Source: Luscinia megarhynchos (lineage: Eukaryota > Chordata > Aves > Passeriformes > Turdidae). From it: a stretch of DNA of 64,000 nt. The notes beneath the pieces are model-generated. The model did no database searches. It was given only the letters and a program-made list of their open reading frames with translations, and was not told where the DNA came from. The position numbers and the translations under genes are program-made. The DNA is taken from positions 15,792,330-15,856,329 of the forward strand of contig CM067566.1 in NCBI GenBank assembly GCA_034336665.1. The letters run 5' to 3'. How positions within the stretch are numbered: position 1 is the stretch's first letter; every line of letters starts with the position of its first letter. Positions 23,526 to 36,136 of this stretch are shown one piece after another.

Positions 23526-25247
23526 TCTGTTGAAATATATATTTATGCTTAGTGGTCCTCTCATACCGAACCCTTGCTCCTCTTACTCCTAGTGTGAATT
23601 TCTCTCTCTTTCTCTCTTTTTTACCTATTTTACCACTTCCCTCACGCAGAAAAAAAAATAAAAAATTCTGACTCCAAAATTTTCTTGCCAGGGGATGTGA
23701 CAGTAATGCATCACAAGCAGGACTGACCTCAGCACTTGATGTTTCTTCTGAGTAATTCCAGACAGACTAATTGGGCACAGTGAGATCCTTATGGGTTAAG
23801 GGAGAAGGTACTATCTCAGTCCACTATGCTAAGAGGATTTTGACTTGCAGAACAGATGGCAGGTACAAGCGACCTCTCTCACTTCCATTTATGGGGCCCT
23901 GTGTGGAAATGTGTGGAAATTTTTCTTGTGCTGCTTAGAGAAGCATTAAAATCTTAAGTGGCAGAGTAATAAAATGCTGCCCAATAAATGCATTATTTCT
24001 TTTCTGTAAAACATCATTCTGATTTTTAAGAGTTGATGAAACTACAGCTCAATACATAGAATCAAATAGCAAATGCTAATCTTACAATTAAAATGGATTA
24101 TAAATGTATTCAGATAAGTGCTCTAGAAAGGTAATTCATGCTGTAACAGCTGCATTTAAATGGTATTTGTCTGAGATTTTGATAAACTATGCTGCATTTT
24201 AGTAATGATGCTTACCAATTTATACATTTGGAACTGTACCTGCACCACATAATTGCAGAAACAGCAGCAAGAAACTAAACACACAGGTAGATGTATTCAT
24301 TCCTGTTGCCAGTGTACTCTTTGTATTACATTGTGACTTTATGGAAGATATTCTGTTTTCTGAGAGCAGTTTGTTGTCACTATATGATGTAAGGTGAAAT
24401 CAATTAGTCTTACTGCCCTCACTACAGAGATTTTATAATGTTTGCTGTAGGATAATCCTTTCTGATAGAAGTTAAAATCTATATGAATGCAAAGAGTTGT
24501 CAAAACCATTTTTATATTGTTTCAGAACATTTAGAATGGGGGAAAAATGCCAAAAAAGCATTTAATTAAACATGGGATTCCATATTGTGACATCAAATAA
24601 TTTTAAAAATAAAATCTATATTTTCTTTTGTCAAGTTTCTCCCTGTTTAAAAAAATAAGAATGAAATGTTAATTCTCAAAACTTGATCTTCATGAAATTA
24701 AAAAAATTCCCAACAAGTAGAATGTTTATTTCATAAGAAGCTATCCAACCACTGTATCGTGTTAGTGGTCTATGTTAGCAACAAATCTTTATTGGGTTTT
24801 GCATAAAGTGTCATAGGCATGCAAAATGCTGTATAAAAAAATACCATCAACACAGTCTCTACCCTAAATAATTTATCTCCTTGTCACGACACAGCATGCC
24901 TAAAACTGGCAAAGATGATACAGAATGTAATTCTAAACCAGAGTATTTTAAGTACCTTTTTTTCCTCATTCTTATTTTAAAAACCTCTAGTATAAGTGAG
25001 GGGATTTCTGGAGAGGTCTGAAGAACAGATGTTGGGAATGCCAGATCTGGGAGCAGAATGGACAGAGCCAAAGGCAGTTTGGCAGGAGTTGTAATGTCAA
25101 GGTGCTGCCCTCCTTCCCTGGAGGCTGGAGAATATTTCTTAACACACTCCCCTGAAACTGAAGTCACCCTTTTTTTGCTCAACACTTGACTCTTTGTCTG
25201 CATCTTGATGAATGTCAAAATAAGAGAGACTTGAACTAAATCTAAAA

Positions 25248-25297
25248 TCACACCCACACCCACACACCTACCCCCACACCCCCAACACACACACACC
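25248..25297. repeat. CA-rich microsatellite, impure
   Basis: CACACCCACACC... units interrupted by extra C's, ending in a short pure CA run. It creates glycine/valine/cysteine-rich frame ends on the minus strand. Confidence 0.8.
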
Positions 25298-26131
25298 ACT
25301 TGCATACCAGTTGTAAAAAGCAGTATAGAGGCACAAATGTGTCTGCCATGGAGCCATCCAAAACAGCCTGTGTTTCAGTGTCTTTTATCTTCCACAGTAT
25401 TTCCACATTAGTTCTGTTTTCAAGGTCACTGTGACATTTTTACAGCTGTCACTCAGAGAAATAACACAGGAACTAGCTGTGGTTACAACAGCTATGGTAG
25501 CAATTCAGTAGCTTAAAAGAGCTAAAATAACCAGAAAGTTCAATTGGTGAATTTACCTTGTGATTCAGCCATCATTTGAAGATAATGTTTCCTGGAATTG
25601 ATGCATATCTGTGTATGTGCTGTAACCAGGAGAGACCTTTTACCTTTAGTAAGAGGGTAATCAACTAAGCACTTCACTTTCTCTATGCGATCTGTTATCT
25701 TAGACACTAAGTTAAGAGCTGGGAATTTTTTGAGCCGTAGTTTTTAAAATGCAAAACATTCTGGGGAATGAAGTAAGTTGCTTTTCTCATTCATTTGCTT
25801 TCTGAAATCTTGTGAATTAAATAGCTGACATTCCATTGCTTGTCATTCATGAGACTTCAGTTAGTAAGGACTTCTCCCTATGGTTTTACTTAGTGGAAGG
25901 TTTCTACATGAGTAGTATTTAGTCACATGTAAATGTGCATATCATTAATAAACTTTAGTATCTTAGTTGCCAAAGCTGATGCAACACTTCACTGAAGCCA
26001 GTCAGTCCAGGGCAAAATGATGAAAAACTGAACATGCTACAGATACTATCATGACACTATTTTAGATTCCCTTTATACTTCTGTGAATGACTTAATGAAG
26101 TGCAAAGAGAGAGGGGATCATTAATGAAATG

Positions 26132-26216
26132 AGAAATAGGTTTTCCCACCTGTAAAATGGGGATAATCATTCTTACTTTTCTTGGGGAGTATTAATAGCA
26201 ACTAGAAAAATGTGCT
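26132..26216 (+). mobile_element. MIR-like ancient SINE relic
   Basis: 'gttttcccacctgtaaaatggggataat' (26139-26166) is an almost word-for-word match to the MIR 3' core as remembered (tttcctcatctgtaaaatggggataat). It is followed by a decayed 'cttggggagtattaatag' where MIR has 'catagggttgttgtgaggattaaatg'. It is a molecular fossil shared across amniotes. Confidence 0.6.
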
Positions 26217-28375
26217 CTGGTTTTGTAATTATTACTGCTAGAAGACAAGCAGAATGAAATGATTTATGATATGCTTTTAAATGGATGGCCAAACTATGGA
26301 ACAAATACTTTTAGGGCTGTCTGAGCATAGTTTGCACATTAATTAACTGGATTAGAATCTAATTTAATTAAATTCTCTTTGTATGGAAAATGTCTTTTGA
26401 ATGAATAATACTCTATTCATTTGTTTTTTGGTGATTTTTATTTAGTGGTTAAACAAAACTGAAAAGAGGAATACTGAATTCAAAGTAAGAATGCTTGTGG
26501 GAGGAATGCATAAAGTTAAATTAATTTTGTCTCTGAACTAATTCAAGCTGTAAAAATAAGGTCATTTGCATCTGTTACCCCGGAGTTATCTGAACTGTGT
26601 ATGTTTATGTGTATATGTAGAAAATAGAGTGGACTCCTCAGTCTAGGTTACTGTCATTCTCTTCTATAAACACTGGGTTGTTAAAATAGGGAAGATTTTG
26701 AGCAGAATGAAAATCCTAATTTCAGTAAATTGTACAGGATTATTCACATGCTGGGAAAAGCTAGAGGACCTATACATTAATCATTATGCAATAAAATCTG
26801 CATTGGTCTACCTTGATCATGCAAATAATGCAATTTCTTTACTTGGCCTGTGGTCTGTTTAACCATGGATGGTATGCCTCAAAAAAGTGACTCTCCTGAG
26901 AAGCAGAAGGTCACACATAGTTCAGATGTGGCTGCATCCCCTTGGACCCCAGGTGCTCTGAGGAAGCTGGTGGGTCACTTCTGCATTAGACACCCTTACA
27001 TCCACCTAGCTTTCGACTCTCACTCTCTAATGATGTTTAGAAGAGATGTACTCTTAAGTGTTTCATGACCAAAAAATATGCAGTGCAACTGCTCACATTC
27101 ATCATGGTATTTACTATGTGTTATTTACAACCTACTGTTAAAAAGGCAACCTGAACATTTCTTGGGGTCTTAAAATCTCTCCCAAAACATCTTAAAACAC
27201 TTTCAGTTTTCTCTGTTCCTTTCTAATATTTGATGTAATTCTACTCACAAAAAAAGGGTGTGAATTTTCATTTTTCCTGACTGCAGTAGTCTTTGGAGTG
27301 TTCGCATTCTCCTCTGAAATGTGTAAGTTCCCTCTTCCACTGACTTCCTCTGCAGCTGAAAATACTCTGCATCTTCAGTGCCCTAAGACCTTATAATTAT
27401 AGGACCTGCTTATTCACTGCTTTATATCAGCTCAAATATTTAGACAGCTTTAAAAAGTCTTGCATGAGTATGAATCTATGTGTATATGTATGTACACATG
27501 CAGTCATGTGCTGTATTGCTTTCTTAATTTGGGATTTTGAAAAATATTTTTAAATTGGTTTTCATTTTGGACCCACCCAGAAAATAAAATGATACTGCGT
27601 ATGATCTAAAGAATTACAGGGGCATTTGGAAGAGCTGTTTTTAAGAGTATAATAATCATATAAGGTCTGTGATTTACAGTGTTCTAATCACAAAGTGCAT
27701 TTTCAAATTATAGAAGGCTTTAAGGGGAGATGAGAGGGATTGGAATAAAAATGAAGATACAAAAATACAGTGTTTTACTTAGTTTAGGTAATTTACCTCT
27801 GTGTTTGGAATATATTGTAACGTCAAAATCCAAATAGCATTTGTGAATGTTATTATGTTTTAATTCATCTCATAGTTGTTTGTGTAATTATATTTACCAG
27901 CTTTGTAGTAAATTCCATTTGGAGCAATCTAGTGATTAAAATATACTTCCTGAAAATCACTGTTCATTAAGCTTAGTAAATATTCTTGATGTGCTGACTT
28001 CAACTGATTAACTAGTCACCTGTATCACAGGACAAAGGAACTTTTATTTGAAACTGCTTACAGAATACTCAGCTTGTGGCATGCTAACCTTTGACCCCTA
28101 AGAGACAGGCATAGTAATATTTTAAAAAGGCATGACTAATGATGAAAGATCTTCTATTATCTAGCTATAAGTAGAGATATTGCCCCTGCTTTATGTAAAA
28201 ATACAAAACTCTGAACATTATAATTTGTGTTACAGTGCTCTTTTACTGTATATTTTCATTTATAGAAGATCAGGTGTGGTTGGTTTGCTGTCTGCGAGTC
28301 ATACTGAATTTAGTGGAAACTCTGGAATTATGTAGTAGAGGTAAAAGGGACAGGGTGACAGTGAATCTTAGTAAG
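26217..28375. other. Non-coding, nothing recognised
   Basis: AT-rich. Frame 26850-27068 sits in a slightly GC-richer patch without coding support. Confidence 0.55.
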
Positions 28376-28379
28376 GAAG

Positions 28380-28905
28380 AATATGGTGTGTCTGTATGGC
28401 TGTGAGCCCCTGTTGTAAGCACAATGACCTGGTTCCAGGCTATTCTCCTGAAAAATTGGACTTTCCTCTGGTTAGAGTCCTTGGGACTGTGATGTCTTGA
28501 ACTCAGGGACTTCAGCCAAGAGCTAAAGGGGACTTGCTTGGACCTGGTCTTCTGAAGATTCTTCTGCTCAAAGTAGGAAAGAAGAGTCCTCCAGGAGACC
28601 TGGTACTGGGCAATGGTCAGAGTGACTAGGCTGGCTCAGTGCAACCACCTGCCATGACAAACTTCTGCTTTGAGTGGTCTCAAAGGCCACATCTGTGTAA
28701 GCAAATGAAGCACAGTTGAGAGCAGCCCTGCATACAGAGGCCAAGGAGAGAGGGAAAGCCTCCACCCCTGCAGATTAATGCCTCCATGATGCCACCTGGG
28801 AATGGTTCTGGGAAAGCTCTTCCTCTTGATCTGTGCTGAGGAACTATTTGGGAAATCGTTAGCTGGCAGAGAAGTAGTATGGTAAGGACATTTATTAGTA
28901 TTTAT
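28380..28905. other. GC-richer segment of unknown origin
   Basis: About 500 bases with a sharp drop in A/T runs, ending near a 'ggtaagga' splice-donor-like site (28881). Frames 28568-28765 and 28636-28911 (minus) overlap in different frames and show no domain. It could be an unannotated exon of a non-coding RNA, an old repeat or a conserved element. Confidence 0.25.
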
Positions 28906-31509
28906 TTCCAATTTATTAGCACATGTAATTGTGTTCCTGTGACTGGGAAATGATCTGGACTTTAGATGTGCTGACTAGCATAGGCACAATTCGGTTTCTT
29001 AGCAAAGCTGCTGCTTCCCAGCAGTTGCTAGGTAGAGAAAAGGAGGTGCTTTTTCTCATTTGATGTACCTGCACCTCAAATACAAAATAGGTCATGGATA
29101 TGTTTAATTAAGCTTTTGCAAACACTGTCTTTTGTGGGACTGTTTTCTGAGAACATAATTCCATTCTGATTCAAAAGTATTGCAGACATACTTACTGAGC
29201 CACTGGATCCAGGTTAATAAATGCTTAGTGGGAGGAATGTCTATAAAATATGGAGAGGTAAAGAGCTTTACTGAAATGTGTTGGTCTGATCCTCATGGCA
29301 AAATTTTGGTCCCTCTGAAGCTATTTTAACTCTAATGGAAGTGGGGTTTGTCCTTGCCTCAACTTACTTACTGTGATTAAACATCTGATCTTCTACTGAA
29401 AGTGGTTAAAGACAAAGGCTTTTGAGTAAAGTGATGTTTTTTGGGGTTTTTTTTTTGTAACTGTATTTTATTGCTGTGAGGGTTCTACAATTTAATTTAA
29501 GCGTGAACTACCTCAACCCTTTCTGAAATAGCAGATTGCCTGCAGTTTAGCTCTGAAATCCCTGCAGATAAGGCTCCCATGAGAAAAGGCCTGAAATATC
29601 TTGAGGAATGATTAAAAGCTTCAGTAATGTTCCATTAAACCTTGCTGCTTTTAAAATAAATGGACACTTCATTGCTGTAAGACATTTTACCTGTAGACAT
29701 TCATTTGGTGTCTCATGTTTTTAAATTACTTTGCCCCCATATTGCAGTCAAACCTCAAGATATTACAGGAAAGAAGGATTAAGGAGAAATACCTATAATG
29801 ACTGGTAGATTAGTAATGATAAGCAGAATGACTCAAGATCAAATTTTAATTTCATATGACGTTTGATGTGGTTTCAGGATGTTATTGTTGCTGCTCATAG
29901 TATCAATTCATTAAAGTAAATAAATGTGGCCTGGAAACTAAAAAGATCCCACCTATGTCTTTCAGAGATTGTCAGATTAAAGTATGTGGTTTTTTTAATA
30001 AGCACAAATGGATATGTGCTAAGTATTTTAATGGAAACCTGAAACCACAAACCTTCTTCCTGCCTGTATGTTTTATAAGCAAACTAGAAGTTAGAATAGA
30101 TTTAAAACTCTCAGATCTTTTGTTCTGACATGACTGCCATTTTAAATTAATATAGGGATTTGACCTAGGAATAAATCTGCTACAGTTAGCCACAGTTTCA
30201 TCAATATTTGTGATAATTATTATCAGTGTGTACCTGTATAAGAAGGGGTGGGAGCTCTACTCCACAAAATGTAGAAGTGTTTAGGTTTAGCATTTTTAGT
30301 AGTATGGAAAATAAGTAAATTGTTTCCATAAGTTATGGATAATAAATTCCACTTTAGCTGTTGCTCTGAAGCTTTGAACTCATATGATCCTGAGACAGAG
30401 AAAGAGAGATGATTGAAATCACAAAATAAATTTTGCAGATTATTATAGTGTATATGTGTATTAATGGCTGTGTAGGCTCTCTTAAAAAGGCTTGTACGTT
30501 TGAGCCACTCTATGAATATTCAGAAGTAATTTTTTTCCCTCTCTCTATATTGCTGTTTCCACAGACAGTGATCAGTTATGTTTTTAAGTCTAGTGTAACT
30601 TATTTCGGGAAATGTGTTAGATATTATTATTTATGGAAGCACCTGAGGTTCTGTGTCTGCTTTAATTTTCTGTAGAAATTATTTCCAAAATCTTATCTAG
30701 TATTCAAAAAAATCTTGTCTTTGTTGTGGCAATTTTGTTCCTGTCAACCATTGACTTGTGCTTCCAGTGGGAAGCAGCAGCTACAGAAATCAGGAATCAT
30801 GGACTGAGGTGATCTTGGATTCTAAAGGTCAGTCCTGTGACAGACTCCAATTAATGGCATGGCACCGTGCACCTGCCTATTTTTAGTGGGGAATCAATGC
30901 AGAGATTGGAGCCATGCTGTGGTATTCTCATGGTGCCTCGGTGGGAAGTCGCATTTGCATCTAATGGAGGTTTCTCAGGAACACACAGTTTCTTTCTTTG
31001 CTTACATGTTGCAGTAATTCAGCGCAAGAATCAAGTACTGGCTATTCACATCAGTCAAACTCCTTCTAAAACTGACCAGCAAAGAGCTCTGGTCAGCCCA
31101 CAAATGGGAAACAACCACGTGTTTGGATATCCAGTTACAAATGGGCTTGAAAAGCTTTTAGGAGAAGCTCTTAATAGAAGGGAGAATTGTGCAGAAGGTA
31201 GTTGGAGCCAAGTTTTTTCCACATTTTTTATTCCCTTTGTTATTCCAGCTGCTGATTCCTGCTAGGCATTGAGCAACCTGGCTCTGCTTGTATGTGACAA
31301 GAAAGCTGCTGTCCACAGGTGGGTATGGACACTCAGTGATAAGAGAAAAAAGTATTTTTGCTAGTTAAGAAGAGCCTGCCTCCAGACATATGGTAAAAGT
31401 TCAGAGGTGAATTACCAATCTGGTAAAATCTTAATAGGAATAATTGATGGAGTCTGCCAGGGCTCTGTGGGTAGGTGTTGTATCTAAAATTTTACACATA
31501 TCTGCACTT
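28906..31509. other. Non-coding, nothing firm
   Basis: AT-rich with T runs (29439-29457). An octamer-type ATTTGCAT lies at 30953-30960, within complex text that includes the 132-codon frame 30867-31265. That frame has no recognisable domain or splice support. Confidence 0.5.
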
Positions 31510-31626
31510 ATTTTCAATTTTAATTTTAATTTATTTTAATTTTAATTTTTTATTATTATTTTTTTTGGGGTTTTTTTTTTGTTTGTTTTTGTTTTATTTT
31601 AGTTTTATCTTTATTTTTATCTTATT
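31510..31626. repeat. T-rich / (TTTTAA)n low-complexity tract
   Basis: Repeats of TTTTAA pass into TTATTATT and long T runs broken by GGGG and G. It is pure low-complexity DNA, possibly a degraded minus-strand poly(A) tail. Confidence 0.85.
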
Positions 31627-32819
31627 TCCATCCTTTTAAAAATGTTTTATTTAGACTAAGGATGTAAAATGGACTCATAGTAACCTTTCCAAAGTCAGCC
31701 TTTCATTTGGCCTTTCATTTTCCTATGTTTTTTCTTTTCTCCTGAAACTAAGACAAAATGTCAGAATTGGTAGTATTTATGAGAGCCATTTAGAAATGAA
31801 AAAGAAGAATTCAGCTGAAATGAGTTTTGATTGAATAGTCTTCTTGATTGTTGTAGCAGGGAAACTTAATATAGAGTTGCCATGGAGACTGGTTCTTTGG
31901 CCACTGGTCTAACACATTAAAGCCTTTTAGTTCAGCAATATGCTATTTGCAGTTGATGTCATACATGATATTAACAAGTGGTTTGCCTACATTAAGAGGA
32001 AGATAAGTCTAAAATTACTGCATTTCTCATTAAAACAGAAATATGCAAAATGCCTTGAAATTATTTGCATAATCAGCAACATGCATGATATCAATTCATA
32101 TAAGAGCAAAACATATTTATTGCATCAAAACTTGGGAAGGCATTCCATTCAGAGCTATGGAAATGTGAGTTTGACTGGATGCTGTCAAGGTGAAAGAGGC
32201 AAACCGACTTCTTCCAAGTGCACACTTTGGTCAGTTTTGGAATAAGGTTACCTTTTCTCCCTTTTCTCCTTTTCTTTCTTTTTACAAAGTAAGTTTTTTG
32301 AGTGCAGGGATGTTTTGGCTACCAGACCTGCATCGTACCATGAAGATACCAGTTCCTTTCCCCTTGAAAGATTTATATTTATTACTGCTTAATGACATAT
32401 TGTTTTTGTAAATGGCATGCTGTATTTTTACCATGTGGCCATTGCACAGAATTCTGTAGAGTACATTTAATGGAATAAATAGAAGCACACATTAAACAGA
32501 CTTCAGAAACTCAAGCAGAGGTAAACCACTTAATAGCAGTGCCTGTAATGAATTTCCTAACTAACTGGCCCATTTCATAAACTGGTAACATAGAGACTTA
32601 GCTTTAAAGGCCCTTGATCAAGCAATGGACAGAAACAAAATGAGAGACAGAGCTGTAGCTGTCAAAATCCATTCTGGTTAGGCAAGAGCCTGGGGCACTC
32701 CCTATAATGGCCTGTTTGGTAGCTAAGTCAATATTTCGTATCTGCAGTCCAGCTGGACTGGAATGCTAAAATACTGAGTTCTTCAGTCCAGTGCTACTGT
32801 GTCAAATAGAGCCTGAATA
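31627..32819. other. Non-coding with RFX X-box-like site
   Basis: GTTGCCATGGAGAC at 31876-31889 matches the RFX X-box (GTTGCCATGGYAAC) at 12 of 14 positions. It is followed within about 70 bases by 'atgctatttgcag', an octamer-like sequence. Frames 31940-32245 and 32190-32411 are unsupported. Confidence 0.4.
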
Positions 32820-33368
32820 ACATTGGGACATTATAATTCTAGCAGAGATTTAGCTTTCTGCAGAACGACTGTCGGGCACAGAGGTGACCCGGAGAGGCCA
32901 GAGGCTGGATCAGGACACAATGTTGTGACACCATGCCATCATTTCACAGCTATCTTGTACTGGCCATTTCTGCCAGAGTGCAACAGCATCGACACATCAC
33001 ACATAGCTTTGGCTGCTTCTTATGCAGCACTTACTGCTGCCAGTACCTGTGACAGGAGGGACAGCTCTGGTATCTTAATCAAAGCACAGACCCTTTGGAT
33101 ATTTGTACCCAATCCTGCAAACTGCTGTGCACTTCCTTGGAAGCACTCAGCACTTCCCTAAAAACTGGCATCAATGACAGTCAGAGCAGGTGGACCTCAG
33201 GAACCCAAAGGACCTTATGTAGCCCCAGGAGGTGCTAAGCATGGCTGCCTCTGTGTTCAGGCCCAAGAGGGTATTGAACAGTTCAAACTACTGCAGGGAA
33301 GAACAAAACCTTCAGGTGGAGTAGAAGAAATTATTCATCTGTGTAGAAAAAGAGACAACCTTGAATGA
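32820..33368. other. GC-richer segment of unknown origin
   Basis: Carries two consecutive plus-strand frames (32823-33161, 33174-33368) in GC-richer text with a few CpGs. The text near 33110-33155 ('ccaatcctgcaaact ... agcactcagcacttcc') recalls ancient amniote CR1/L3 3' ends, so an old LINE relic is one explanation. No protein family is recognised. Confidence 0.25.
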
Positions 33369-35404
33369 TTAAGAACCATGTGAGAGATATTAATAATCAC
33401 ATGACTGAGCATAGTATGCAATACAATACATAATTCATGAACTCACAGCAAAGAATGATTCACATCGCCTTGAAAATTAATTGAGAAAGATGCCTGGTGA
33501 TACTAAGGATTCACCAAGGTCTGTAATTCTGAGAAAGAGTGAAAACAGGCCTGTGTGTGTATTGTATTGTAATAGTAAAGCGTTACGAAATTCTGATATA
33601 AAAGGGAATGAAAGATGATGTTTCAAATAGCTATCAGATCTCTAGGTAATCTTCAGAAAATCAGTTCCCAAAAAATCTGAAATTAGCATCAAGAGAAATA
33701 ATACGGCCATAAAACAATACAGAAATCAGACAATAAAAATTCGCCAAATTTTCATGAAATAAAACTTAGAATTTTTTTTATTTTTTTAAAGTTTCCTTTT
33801 CCTGTCAGGAATGGTTGGCTAGTTCTGTGCTCTTTGTATTGAATTGCTTTGCCTCTTCTCTGAAAGACAGGAAACTTGTTTCCTTAATAGGTTATAAAAC
33901 AATACTGTAAAATTTGCAATTGTAATTAGTGATGGCTGAGACCAGCGGTGTGAAAAGCTAAATTCGTGAGGTGTTGGAAGCATTTTGCAATTCACTTACC
34001 CCCATTTTTTTTTCTTTTTTGTTTTTTTTTCTCCCCAGCAAAATTAATCTGGGAAAAATTTCTCCAGGCGCGGAATGAAATAATTTGGAAATGTAAGGGA
34101 TAAACCCCACCATTTTTCTTATTAGCTAAAACATTTAATCTGTTCTGAATTTCAGTGTAAAGCACACACTATTTCAGAAAGCAAAACACACCAGTGCAAT
34201 TCCATAGTGTTTGCAAGGGCCACACAAAAGAGAATTGTGCAGAGCAGTGCAAACCACCCAGTGCTGGGAGAAGAGTCTTATCTCCTTTCTTTGTAAACCA
34301 TAATTTGCTATCAGTGGGAATTCTGTGGCATTTTGCACCTGGTCAGGATTGTGTTACTTGGAAGACAGTGACTGTCTGTATACCTCAGTCTGGGCATTTC
34401 AAGTGGGACTGTGCTGGGAGTGCAGTACTCATCTGTAGGATTGTGTTCTGGTAAGTGCTTTTAAAGGCCTGTATAAGCTCATAAAGTTACTATGTGGGAA
34501 AAGTCCTACCACAGCCAGTGAGATGTCTCCCTACAGCCCTGGAGGCACACTTATTGAGTGGCAAGAAAGCTTTCTTTAGCTCTTTTCTCAGCAGTTACCA
34601 TCATAGGGGACAGGAGATTAAATACAGTGTATTCTTTGGGTATGGGAGAGAATAATTTTACTTGCACAAAATTAAAATTTCCCAGGGAATTTTTTTTGCT
34701 AATATTTGTTGCATATAGGATTGTTTGTATGATTTTGTGCATGTGTTTTACTATTATTTCAAAATACTTGTGGAGACTTAGTAATAGCACTCGTCCAATT
34801 CATTTCATATGGTACCAGATTAAATAACTCCTTTAAGAATCAACAGATCTTCATCCTCATCCCCTTATCAGTATTATGCAGATGAGATTCTTAGGTGCAT
34901 ATAGATAATACTCCCATAGGGATTATGCTAGAAGATAGATGTTTTTCTTCAAATTTATGGTTAACAAGAGACATCAAACATATGATATTTGCCCTGCTAA
35001 GCATTGTTTATCAGGAAGGAAAAGGTTTCTAAGCTTTGTGAGGTTTTCTCTCACGTGCTAGCCTATCTGTGTGACCACACAGAAGTCAAGACTGTTGTCT
35101 TAGCAAAAAAACACATCTCTTCTGAAAAGCAAAGACCAGCTCTAGTATTGTTGTATTTTTTTTTCTGATAAGGGTAATTACTTTACTTTGTCCACCTTGC
35201 ATTATTTTTATGAATTAACTAGATGAAAGCCTCCAGCCAGTAATGATAGGCAGCTTTCCTTTGGATCTCTGCCAGCAACCTATAATTAAAGTGTTTTCTT
35301 GAGAGAAGACCACTGTATAGTACCTATTGTACATGATGTCCTTGGAACTTGACAGCAGTAATTGAAAAAAGGATCTCTAATTTATATCATATTTCCATGG
35401 CACA
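33369..35404. other. Non-coding; one weak exon-like stretch
   Basis: T-rich runs lie at about 33773-33788 and 34006-34030. An acceptor-like 'ttctgaatttcag' (ends 34155) and a donor-like 'ctg|gtaagtgc' (34451) bracket about 295 bases whose frame 34194-34454 is cysteine-containing but matches nothing I know. Confidence 0.3.
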
Positions 35405-36136
35405 CAGAAAAGAAGGAACTGATTGGTGATGGTCAACATGGCTTCACTGAGGGCAAATTTTGCCTGACAAATTTGGTGGCCTTCTATGAGGATGTTACAG
35501 CATTGCCGATTAAGAGAAGAGAAACTGATGTCATCTACTGGACTAGTGCAAAGCATTTGACACTGTTCTAAAAGGCATCCTTCTCTCTAAACCAGAGAGA
35601 CATGGATTTGATGGATGGACCTCTCACTGCATAAGGAATTGGCTGGATGTTTGCACTCAAAAGAGTTGTGGTCAATGGCTCAATATCCAAGTAGAGCCCT
35701 GTGACAAGTGGAGCTCCAGTGGGTTTGGTATTGAGACTGGCACTATTTAACACCTCTGTCGGTGGCACGGACAGTGGGACTGAGTGCAGTTTTAGCAAGG
35801 TCATTGATGACACTGAGCTGAGTGGTGCCATCAAAATGCTACAGGGAAGGGATGCCATCCAGAGGGACCTTGGTGGGCTTGAAAATTGGGCCCATGTGTA
35901 CCTCAGGAAATCCAGCAAAGCCAAGTGCAGGATCCTGCACCTGGGTCTGGGAAATCCCAAGTGTAAAAGACTCAACAGAGAAATTGTAGATTCCCCATTC
36001 CTGGAATGGTTCAAGGCCAGCTTGGATGGGGTTTTGAGCAACCTGATCTAGTGAAAGATGTCCCTGCCCCTGGCAAGTGAGCTGGAACTACAATATCCTT
36101 AATGTCCCTTCCAATCCACACCGTTGTATGATCATA
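35405..36136 (+). mobile_element. CR1 LINE fragment with partial, broken reverse transcriptase (ORF2)
   Basis: Conceptual translation shows CR1 reverse-transcriptase text: '[19 protein letters not shown]' (35430-35490 region), then after a frameshift 'SGTECSFSKVIDDTELSGA' (35770-35830), then 'RDAIQRDLGGLENWAH' and 'KAKCRILHLGLGNPK'. The catalytic F/YxDD box reads VIDD, so the aspartates survive but the preceding residues have changed. The 3' part carries 'aaggccagcttggatgggg', 'gagcaacctgatctagtg' and 'cccttccaatccacaccgttgtatgat', the CR1 end. Sequence between about 35975 and 36000 appears to have lost the usual segment between RT and 3'UTR, indicating an internal deletion. At least one frameshift plus stops make it a dead copy. 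Antisense frame 35568-36041 is a shadow. Confidence 0.93.

Larger units (their letters stand above)
22725..26130. other. Non-coding with simple repeats
   Basis: A 17-base unit TTTTAGTATGATTAGTA is duplicated in tandem at 23197-23230. A T-rich low-complexity stretch lies at 23460-23525. GTGTGGAAAT is doubled at about 23900-23919. A CA-rich microsatellite is at 25248-25297. No gene or TE recognised; the 148-codon minus frame 24859-25305 owes its end to the CA repeat. Confidence 0.55.

Noticed and set aside
24859..25305. 148-codon minus-strand frame
   Set aside because: Its N-terminal part is translated CA-repeat and the remainder shows no recognisable family.
30867..31265. 132-codon plus-strand frame
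   Set aside because: No recognisable domain, start context or splice site; treated as chance.
35568..36041. Longest frame in the window, 157 codons, minus strand
   Set aside because: It is antisense to the CR1 reverse-transcriptase region, so it is a shadow of the LINE.
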